DNA of 18,232 nt, taken from contig JAQCTH010000072.1 in the NCBI GenBank assembly GCA_027686065.1, forward strand, positions 1-18,232. The letters are read 5' to 3'. Below, piece by piece: positions 6,822-13,356 of the stretch. The stretch comes from Clostridiaceae bacterium AF10-41. Lineage in GTDB: Bacteria; Bacillota; Clostridia; Clostridiales; Clostridiaceae. The notes under the pieces are model-generated. The model did not search any database, was not told the origin of the DNA, and worked only from the letters and a program-made list of their open reading frames with translations. Numbering within the stretch: the first letter of the stretch is position 1; each line of letters starts with the position of its first letter. The position numbers were made by a program, and so were the translations under genes.

Positions 6822-7811
6822 TTATTTACTTGCTGGCAAACCTTCTTCTGTCACCATATTTTTATTTAAAGGAATTTGTGGACATCCATATTTCTTCGCC
6901 CACCAGTCAGTTACTAAAGGAACTAATATTGCTGTAACAACAGTAGCTGCAGCTACTTGAGAAGTTGCTACGTCTACAAATGGTGTCCAAGTTGGATCTA
7001 TTAATGCCACAGCTGCAGGAACAGCAATAGCATTCCCAGCAGTAGTTGCAACTGCCCAACCTGCATAACCTGGACGTCTACCTATCACCTTATCACAAAA
7101 TACAATGAATGTACCACCAATTCCCAATGTTATTAGTCCCAATAATATCCCTTGTGGACCACCCTTTGCAACATTAGTTAAATTAATTCCAGCTCCTAAT
7201 GTTAAACCAACAAAAGGAATTAAAATATCTCCTGCTGGTGCTAAGAAATCTCTTAAGCTCTTGTCCAAGTTTCCAAGAATCATACCAACTATTATTGGAA
7301 TTACCGTTGCTATTAAGGCTTTTCCCGGTATATTAGCTAGTCCAGATGCTCCTAATGCAATTAATGTAAAGAATGGACCATCATTTAAAGCTAGTAAGGC
7401 CATTGCCGCACAATCAGTTGTATCTCCATAAGTTTTCATTAATGCTAGATAGATACTTCCATTACTATTTGTAACTGCACTAATTATTGCTAATGCAGAT
7501 AATCCTAGAATTCCATTAAAACCAAAGACTTTTCCAACTGTTATACCTATTGCAGCTCCAATAGCAAACTTAGCAAGTAGTAATATCCCACCACGTTTAA
7601 CCACTTTTGGCATATCTTTAAGTTGTAATGTAGTTCCTAAACAAAATAACTGAATACCCATTGCTGTTGCTGCTCCTGCATTTGAAAATACAGCAGTAGT
7701 AAAGGACCCTATTTTAAGTGCTTCAGGAAAAAATGTGTTTAAGAATGATCCAATTAATAATGGAACAATCATCATACCTGCTGGTACCTTTTTTAAAAAT
7801 TTCATGATCAT
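6822..7811 (-). CDS. kdgT: KdgT-family 2-keto-3-deoxygluconate-type permease
   Basis: A 329-residue, very hydrophobic inner-membrane protein with about ten predicted membrane segments. It resembles E. coli KdgT in length and in PAGMMIVPLLIG near the N-terminus, GSIYLALMKTYGD, and GNLDKSLRDFLAPA in the middle. The family carries 2-keto-3-deoxygluconate and related acids in with protons. As first gene of the operon it sets the nutrient, but a dehydratase would not be needed for ketodeoxygluconate itself. The real substrate may be an earlier sugar acid. The first ATG has GAGGGGG nine bases upstream, whereas the ATG two codons on is too far from it. The symbol reflects family, not proven substrate. 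Confidence 0.85.
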   Translation of the reverse strand: MIMKFLKKVPAGMMIVPLLIGSFLNTFFPEALKIGSFTTAVFSNAGAATAMGIQLFCLGTTLQLKDMPKVVKRGGILLLAKFAIGAAIGITVGKVFGFNGILGLSALAIISAVTNSNGSIYLALMKTYGDTTDCAAMALLALNDGPFFTLIALGASGLANIPGKALIATVIPIIVGMILGNLDKSLRDFLAPAGDILIPFVGLTLGAGINLTNVAKGGPQGILLGLITLGIGGTFIVFCDKVIGRRPGYAGWAVATTAGNAIAVPAAVALIDPTWTPFVDVATSQVAAATVVTAILVPLVTDWWAKKYGCPQIPLNKNMVTEEGLPASK

Positions 7812-7831
7812 AAATTACATCCCCCTCATTT

Positions 7832-7868
7832 AGTTCGTGTATACAAACCTATTATATATTTACGAACT
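7832..7868. promoter_or_regulatory. probable IclR-type operator over the kdgT promoter
   Basis: GTTCGTGTATACAAAC (7833-7848) is a near-palindrome with only the C/T positions breaking symmetry. Its AGTTCGT arm recurs inverted as ACGAACT at 7862-7868. A minus-strand TATAAT (complement of 7851-7856) lies between the arms, so bound regulator would cover the -10 region of the permease operon. No good -35 is present, which fits a regulated promoter. Assignment to the adjacent IclR protein is inference from position. Confidence 0.55.
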
Positions 7869-7931
7869 TCTTGTTTTTATATTACCACCTTTTTCTTTAT
7901 AAGTAAACGTTTTATAAAAATTTTTTTATCA

Positions 7932-7960
7932 TTGTTTTGATGAAAATTATTTGCTATAAT
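7932..7960 (+). promoter_or_regulatory. promoter of the iclR-family gene
   Basis: TTGTTT and TATAAT are separated by 17 bases. TGC precedes TATAAT, giving an extended -10 element. AAGGGGAGGG at 7971-7980 and the ATG at 7989 follow at normal distances. The site is about 65 bases from the proposed operator, so autorepression is possible but not evident. Confidence 0.65.
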
Positions 7961-7988
7961 TCACTTAATAAAGGGGAGGGAATATTTA

Positions 7989-8783
7989 ATGAAAAAAAAT
8001 GAGCATAGACCTACAGAAAGGGTTTTAGATATTCTAGAATTATTGTCTTCTAATCCTGAAGGACTTACATTAACAGAAATCTCAAATTTAATAGATGCAC
8101 CTAAAAGTAGCTTATATCCTGTAATCCATACTATGGCTGCTAGGAAATTTATATTTATGAATAAAAACACTTATAAGTACACAATAGGAATTTCTTCTTA
8201 TTGTATTGGTTCATCTTATACAAACAATGTAAATATACTTGAATTTATAAAAACTGAAATGAAATATATAGTTGATAATTCAGGCGAGATTTGCCAACTA
8301 GGTGTTCTTGATGGAAATCAAGTTTTATATATAGCTAAAGTAGATTCTGAAGAGCCTATTAGGCTTATTTCTTCTGTTGGGAAAAGACTTCCTGCATATT
8401 GTACTTCTTTAGGAAAATCTCTTATTTTCAATAAGAATTTAGACGAATTAAAACTTATGTATCCATATGGATTAAAAGCTTATACTGAAAATACTATAAC
8501 TGATATTGAAGTTCTTTATAATCAATTACTTAAAGTAAGATATGATGGATATAGTACTGAAAATATGGAAATTAATGATTACACTTCTTGTATTAGTGTC
8601 CCATTATTTAAAGATTCTCAAATTCTAGCTGCTATTAGTGTAAGTATTCCTAGTTTTAGATTTAATGAAGAAAAATTCGAAATCATAAAAAATTTACTTT
8701 TAGAAGTTCGTCTTAAAATAGAAACCTTCTTTAAAAGTAATGATATTGATCCTGATATTTTTGCTTTCAATAGTATAGATTAA
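7989..8783 (+). CDS. IclR-family transcriptional regulator of the sugar-acid operon
   Basis: A 264-residue regulator with an N-terminal winged helix-turn-helix (about residues 8-60: TERVLDILELL, LTLTEISNLIDAPKSSLYPV, recognition helix in the last part) and a C-terminal effector domain (about 85-250) with the family's VGKRLPAYCTSLGKSL and SCISVPLFKD blocks. It is divergent from the KdgT operon across a 177-base shared region carrying the operator. Relatives such as KdgR sense ketodeoxy sugar acids and release DNA, so a repressor induced by a pathway intermediate is the natural inference. Standalone plus-strand gene; the only CDS in this window on that strand. Confidence 0.9.
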   Translation: MKKNEHRPTERVLDILELLSSNPEGLTLTEISNLIDAPKSSLYPVIHTMAARKFIFMNKNTYKYTIGISSYCIGSSYTNNVNILEFIKTEMKYIVDNSGEICQLGVLDGNQVLYIAKVDSEEPIRLISSVGKRLPAYCTSLGKSLIFNKNLDELKLMYPYGLKAYTENTITDIEVLYNQLLKVRYDGYSTENMEINDYTSCISVPLFKDSQILAAISVSIPSFRFNEEKFEIIKNLLLEVRLKIETFFKSNDIDPDIFAFNSID

Positions 8784-8792
8784 TTAAGAGTA

Positions 8793-8841
8793 AAAAAAAG
8801 ATATAGGATTTATTAGTTATTACACTAACTATCCTATATCT
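8793..8841 (-). terminator. terminator of pyk, shared with the convergent iclR gene
   Basis: GATATAGGAT pairs perfectly with ATCCTATATC, with TAGTTA/TAACTA-like pairing inside. On the minus strand the stem is followed by eight T. The plus-strand side lacks a clean T run, so it serves mainly pyk but lies between the two converging genes. Confidence 0.8.
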
Positions 8842-8872
8842 ATATTACTCTATTTAACTAAATTCTTATCTT

Positions 8873-10291
8873 TTATTCAACCACGCTTATCTTTAATAAG
8901 TTAGTAGTTCCTATTTCAGCTATTGGAACTCCAGCTGCTATCACAACTGTATCTCCTGTTTTAACAAATCCATTAGCTTCTGCAACTTTAACTGATTCTT
9001 CCATCATTTGATCAGTTGATTCCATTTGTCTTGAAACAACTGGGTAAACTCCAAAGCATAATGCTAAATTTTTAGCTACTTTTTCATCTGGAGTTACAGC
9101 AACTATTGGGCAATCTGGTCTACATTGAGATAATCTTCTTGCAGTTGATCCACTTTGTGTTGATGAAATTATTGCTGAAGCTTTTAATTCATTTGCTGCA
9201 TTTGCAGCAGCTCTTGAAATAACTCCTGCTATAGCAGGTATGTGCTTCTTAGCTTTTGATGTAGCTATTTCATAATGTAATTGACTTTCTGCTTCTATTG
9301 CTATTTTTGCCATAGTTTCTACAGCTTCTACTGGCCAATCTCCATTTGCTGATTCTCCTGATAACATTATAGCATCAGTTCCATCATAAATAGCATTTGC
9401 AACGTCAGATACTTCTGCTCTTGTTGGTCTTGGATTTCTTATCATAGAATCTAACATTTGTGTAGCTGTGATAACTGGTTTTCCAACTATATTACACTTT
9501 TCAATTATCAATTTTTGAACTGCTGGTAGTTTTTCCATTGGAATTTCTACTCCTAGGTCTCCTCTAGCTACCATTATTCCATCAGATGCTTCTAATATAG
9601 CATCTATATTATCTACACCTTCTTGGTTTTCTATTTTTGAGAATATTTGAATATTTTCTCCACCATTTTCAACTAATATCTTTCTTATAGCTTCAACATC
9701 AGATGCTTTTCTTATAAATGAAGCTGCAACTAAATTAACTCCAATTTCACAACCAAATTTTAAATCAGCTATGTCTTTTTCTGTTAAGGCTGGTAATTTA
9801 ATTGAAACTCCTGGAACGTTAACTCCCTTATGTGTTCCTACAAATCCTGTATTCATAACTTTACAGTTGATTTTATTTCCTTCAATTGATTCAACTTTTA
9901 GTCCAACTAAACCATCATCTATTAATATGATATTTCCTGGTTTAACATCCTTAGCTAATCCTTCGTATGTAACTGTACACTTAGTTGTATCTCCAATTAC
10001 ATCTCCACCTGCATATACTGCAAAATCTTCACCTGATTTTAATTCAACTTTTTTAGGCTCGAATTTTCCAGTTCTTATTTCTGGTCCTTTAGTATCTAAC
10101 ATTATAGCTATTTCTTTATTATATTTTTTAGCTAAATCTTTAACTAAATTTATTCTTTCAGCATGTTCTGCATGATCTCCATGTGAGAAGTTGTGTCTTG
10201 ATGCATTCATTCCCGCTTCTATTATTTTTGATAATATTTCTGGATTTTCACTAGCTGGTCCTATAGTACAAATCATCTTAGTTTTTCTCAT
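8873..10291 (-). CDS. pyk: pyruvate kinase
   Basis: Transfers phosphate from phosphoenolpyruvate to ADP, the last step of glycolysis, in the cytosol. Recognised by KMICTIGPASENPEIL at the start, NFSHGDHAEH, the metal/PEP motif KIENQEGVDNIDAI, VARGDLGVEIP, and TATQMLDSMIRNPRPTRAE followed by YDGTDAIMLSGESA. The 472 residues cover the A, B and C domains. The extra PEP-utilizer-like C-terminal domain of many Bacillus enzymes is missing, as is normal for clostridia. The usual NVARLNFSHG reads NASRHNFSHG here, keeping the Arg and Asn ligands. It follows pfkA by 87 bases with no terminator between and AAAGGAG upstream, so the two are probably one operon. Confidence 0.97.
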   Translation of the reverse strand: MRKTKMICTIGPASENPEILSKIIEAGMNASRHNFSHGDHAEHAERINLVKDLAKKYNKEIAIMLDTKGPEIRTGKFEPKKVELKSGEDFAVYAGGDVIGDTTKCTVTYEGLAKDVKPGNIILIDDGLVGLKVESIEGNKINCKVMNTGFVGTHKGVNVPGVSIKLPALTEKDIADLKFGCEIGVNLVAASFIRKASDVEAIRKILVENGGENIQIFSKIENQEGVDNIDAILEASDGIMVARGDLGVEIPMEKLPAVQKLIIEKCNIVGKPVITATQMLDSMIRNPRPTRAEVSDVANAIYDGTDAIMLSGESANGDWPVEAVETMAKIAIEAESQLHYEIATSKAKKHIPAIAGVISRAAANAANELKASAIISSTQSGSTARRLSQCRPDCPIVAVTPDEKVAKNLALCFGVYPVVSRQMESTDQMMEESVKVAEANGFVKTGDTVVIAAGVPIAEIGTTNLLKISVVE

Positions 10292-10378
10292 GTAACAACA
10301 CTCCTTTAATTTACGTATATAATTTTATTGTTGGCTTTAAAATATTTATTTATTGAGTAATAAATCAAAAATTTATGT

Positions 10379-11338
10379 CTAAGATGAAATTTCGTTTGCC
10401 ATTTTATATAACTTTTCATCAAATGTTCTATCTATTGCTAAGGCTTCATCTATATCTTGATCGATTATCTCATTATTTTTTATTCCTATAACTCTTGAAG
10501 TCTTTCCTTCTAAAAGAACTTCCACAGCTTTAGCTCCCATTTTAGATGCTAATACTCTATCAGTTACAGTTGGGCTACCACCTCTTTGAATATGTCCAAG
10601 TACTGTTGCTCTTGTTTCTATTCCAGTAACTTCTTCAACATACTTAGCTAATTCTTGTGCTCCACCTACACCTTCAGCTAATAAAACTAAATTGTGTATT
10701 TTTCCTTTTTGTTTTCCTTCTAATATAACTTTACAAAGTTCTTCTTTTGAGAATCCCTTTTCTGGAGTTATTATATATTCTGCTCCACCTGCAATACCTG
10801 CATATAAAGCTATATCTCCACAATCTCTTCCCATAACTTCAACTATTGATACTCTTTCATGAGAAGTTGATGTATCTCTAATTTTATCTATAGCATCTAT
10901 TACTGTATTTAATGCAGTATCAAATCCTATTGTGAAATCAGTATAAGATAAATCATTATCTATTGTTCCTGGTAAACCTACAGTCTTAACACCTAATTTT
11001 GATAAAAGCTTAGCTCCTGTAAATGACCCATCTCCACCAATTACTACTAAAGCGTCTACTCCATATGCTTTTAGTATTTTAGTAGCTTTAATTCTTACTT
11101 CTTCTTTTTTAAATTCTTTACATCTAGCAGTTCTTAAGATAGTTCCTCCTCTATGGATAATATCTGATACTGAAGATCTATCCATAGTAAATAATTCTCC
11201 ATTGATTAAACCACTATATCCTCTTTGAACTCCCATTACTTCTATTCCATGATATAAAGCAGTTCTTACAACAGCTCTTATTGCTGCATTCATTCCTGGA
11301 GCATCTCCACCACTAGTTAAAATAGCTATTTTTTTCAT
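10379..11338 (-). CDS. pfkA: ATP-dependent 6-phosphofructokinase
   Basis: Phosphorylates fructose 6-phosphate, the committed step of glycolysis; cytosolic homotetramer. The 319 residues match the bacterial PfkA length. Visible are [18 protein letters not shown] (ATP site), [11 protein letters not shown], the catalytic [24 protein letters not shown] and [14 protein letters not shown]. The Arg residues in RGYSGLI and in the latter motifs fit the PEP/ADP-regulated bacterial type. AAGGAGG lies seven bases before the ATG. A hairpin leader precedes it, and dnaE upstream ends in its own terminator, so transcription of pfkA-pyk is probably independent of dnaE at least in part. Confidence 0.97.
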   Translation of the reverse strand: MKKIAILTSGGDAPGMNAAIRAVVRTALYHGIEVMGVQRGYSGLINGELFTMDRSSVSDIIHRGGTILRTARCKEFKKEEVRIKATKILKAYGVDALVVIGGDGSFTGAKLLSKLGVKTVGLPGTIDNDLSYTDFTIGFDTALNTVIDAIDKIRDTSTSHERVSIVEVMGRDCGDIALYAGIAGGAEYIITPEKGFSKEELCKVILEGKQKGKIHNLVLLAEGVGGAQELAKYVEEVTGIETRATVLGHIQRGGSPTVTDRVLASKMGAKAVEVLLEGKTSRVIGIKNNEIIDQDIDEALAIDRTFDEKLYKMANEISS

Positions 11339-11343
11339 GCTGT

Positions 11344-11392
11344 TTCCTCCTTAACACCACCGGGACAAAGGTTGTCCCACTCTCTGTGGAAT
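11344..11392 (-). promoter_or_regulatory. pfkA 5' leader with two mutually exclusive hairpins
   Basis: GGGACAA-CCT-TTGTCCC forms a perfect 7-bp hairpin at 11362-11378, ten bases upstream of the AAGGAGG site. An alternative stem UUCCAC/GUGGGA (11375-11391) uses some of the same bases, so only one can form at a time. This is visible in the sequence. A regulatory role, for example in mRNA stability or start access, is inference. Confidence 0.4.
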
Positions 11393-11696
11393 TATCCATT
11401 TTTTTATTACTATAATAATTTTAATTATTGCACAAATTAATCTAATTTCTTTACTACTTTTTACTACCTTATTTATTTTACTTGCTACTTAAAGTTTATG
11501 CAACTAAAATAAATGCAATATTTTGATTTTTATCGACTTTTTTATACTTTCTTATTTATATTATAACCTAAATAAATATAATTTATAGACTATATAATAA
11601 TTTTTTCTTATTTTTTAATTATAATTTCTTTGTTTTTCAAATTTATTAAAGATATAAGGAATATTGTGCTTTAGTAAAATTTAGAAAAATAATTTG
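11393..11696. other. AT-rich gap between pfkA leader and dnaE terminator
   Basis: No reading frame with a ribosome binding site on either strand. It must hold the pfkA promoter. Candidates include TTTGTG-17-TATAGT close to the leader and a TATAAT near 11565, but none is convincing. A TTGCAT duplicate occurs near 11500-11520. Confidence 0.35.
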
Positions 11697-11730
11697 AAAA
11701 AGGAAGATGATTTTATTCAAGCTTCCTTTT
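11697..11730 (-). terminator. dnaE terminator
   Basis: AAAAGGAAG pairs with CTTCCTTTT and is followed by T on the minus strand. It starts eight bases after the dnaE stop codon. Confidence 0.7.
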
Positions 11731-11737
11731 CAATAGT

Positions 11738-12975
11738 TTACTCTATAATTTTAACATTTTCTTCACCAACAATTTCCTTAAAATAAATTATTGCTTCAGA
11801 CTCCAAGTTTATCCATATATCCTTTGGCGCTCTATAATTTTTTCTGTCATTAACAGTAAAAATAAATACAGTAGTGTCACCTTTATATTCTGGAGGCATT
11901 CTTTTTAATTCTTTCATTAATTCTCTACCTTCATCAAGATTATTTACTCTAATATAAACTTTGGCTGTGTTTATTTTCTCCAAAGGTTCTATACTTTCGC
12001 ATATAAGCTTTGGCTGTTCATCTTCCTTTATATTTACTCTTCCCTTTATAACAACTAAACTATCTTCTTTAATAAATTCTCTAACTTTATCTAAAGTCTT
12101 AGGAAATACTATAACTTCTATAACTCCTGTTAAATCTTCCATTTTTAAAAATGCCATCATAGTATTATTCCTTGTTATTTTTTGATTAGCTTCTGCTATT
12201 ATACCTCCAAGTATTACTCTTTCTTCATCTGTTATCATATCCTCTGGTAGATCACTTGCATTATAATTTTCTTTTATTAATTCATATGACTTATAAATTT
12301 TTTCTATATCAGTACTAGTTTGAGCTTTCAAGCTATCTGCATATTCATCTAAAGGATGCCCAGAAAGATATAATCCTGTCATTTCTTTTTCCATTGCTAA
12401 AAGATTTTTCTTTGCAAATTCTTTAATGTTTGGATAATTAATTTCAGGTACTTCAATTTCTTCTTCTAAGCCAAATAGACTCATTTGCCCATCTATGTTT
12501 CTTTTCTTTTCATTGCTGACTCCATCCATTAATTTTTCATATACAGCTAAAAGTCTAGATCTAAAAATTTCAAAGCAATCAAGGGCTCCTGATTTTATTA
12601 AGCTCTCTATGGCTCTTTTATTTATAGATGATAAGTCTATTTTGTTTATGAAATCCATTAGTGATTCAAAATCACCTTTTTTATCTCTAGCTGCTACAAT
12701 ATTTTCTACAACATTATAACCAACATTCTTTATTGCTGCTAATCCAAATATAATTTTGTCACCTTCAACAGTAAATTTAGAATAACTTTTATTTATATCT
12801 GGTGGTAATACTTGTATTCCTAAACCCTCTGCAAAGTTTATATAATGTGCTACTTTTTCACTTGTTCCCATAACTGAATTAAGCATTGCTGCTATAGTTT
12901 CTACAGGATAATATTTCATTAAATATGCAGTTTGATATCCTATAACTGCATAAGCCGCTGCATGGGACTTATTGA
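11738..12975 (-). CDS. dnaE: DNA polymerase III alpha subunit DnaE, exon 2
   Basis: Encodes the last 411 residues after the split Phe codon, beginning NKSHAAAYAVIGYQTAYL before the internal Met of the visible ORF (MKYYPVETIAAML). NKSHAAAYA belongs to the fingers domain that contacts incoming nucleotide. Then come the helix-hairpin-helix region (NKRAIESLIKSGALDCF) and the OB-fold domain (VILGGIIAEANQKITRNNTMMAF, then LKMEDLTGVIEVIVFPKTL). There is no ribosome binding site before the internal Met at 12919 and the frame runs open back to the splice site, so this is an exon and not a separate gene. Joined to exon 1 it makes 1184 residues, the normal size of a Firmicute DnaE. Confidence 0.93.
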
Positions 12976-13356
12976 CATATTGTTACTCTGAAATTTCTTC
13001 AGACTCTATATCTCTATAGAGATCGGACTATATCATTACCCTTATTCTTTAAGGGTATAGGGCACTCGTGGATATTTCTCCATATATTATTTTACATACT
13101 TAGGATACTTTATCTAGTCTCTGAACCTTTAACCTATTTCTAGGAAACTTGGCTGCGGATTAACCAATCCTTAAAATTTTTACTCTATCTTAGATAATTA
13201 CTCTAAGCCCCTAATTCTATTACTAGATTAAGTTAGTATTTAAGGCTCTAAGGTCTTTCCCGCAATTCACCCTATTTTCTTTGCAGATTTCTCTACAAAG
13301 GCACTCCTTATGTAATTCCACTTTTCAAATTTTCTAGTTAGTGAAATTACTTGTAA
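12976..13356 (-). ncRNA. ORF-less group I self-splicing intron in dnaE
   Basis: The 381-nt insertion has all four core elements on the minus strand: P AATTGCGGGAAA (13256-13267), Q AATCCGCAGC (13152-13161), R GTTCAGAGACTA (near 13112-13126) and S GATATAGTCC (13024-13033). By eye: P1 pairs exon GCAU plus intron UU with GAGUGC, giving U-G at the 5' splice site; P2 CUUUGUAGA-GAAA-UCUGCAAAG; P3 AUAGGG/CCCUAU; P4 UGCGG/CCGCA; P6a CCUA-GAAA-UAGG; P7 GACUA/UAGUC; P8 ACCCUU/AAGGGU; P9 CUCUAUA-GAGA-UAUAGAG. The last base is G. The 52 bases between P7 and P3' can hold P7.1/P7.2, suggesting subgroup IA. No homing endonuclease or maturase is encoded. Splicing restores Phe 773 (T|TC). Unspliced mRNA stops at UAG seven codons in. 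Confidence 0.95.

Noticed and set aside
7105..7431. Plus-strand 108-residue frame inside the permease gene
   Set aside because: It is the antisense shadow of the KdgT-family gene, with no start signal.
7896..7920. CcpA cre site around the AAACGTTT palindrome
   Set aside because: Only the central bases fit; the outer TG and CA of the cre consensus are absent.
11344..11400. T-box riboswitch in the pfkA leader (GTGGGACAACC resembles a T-box)
   Set aside because: The T-box core GGGTGGNACCGCG is not matched, no specifier stem or terminator is present, and the downstream gene is not amino-acid related.
12920..13356. dnaE broken by frameshift or sequencing error, i.e. a pseudogene
   Set aside because: The gap is 381 nt of sequence with a complete group I core, and its removal restores an intact 1184-residue DnaE with conserved residues on both sides.
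12976..13356. Group II intron or intein
   Set aside because: No GUGYG-like 5' end or domain V hairpin, and the insertion has in-frame stops, so it cannot be an intein. P, Q, R and S elements define group I.
12976..13356. IStron (group I intron plus IS605-type transposase/TnpB)
   Set aside because: No TnpA or TnpB reading frame or remnant, and the exon end GCAT is not the TTGAT type target known for the C. difficile element.
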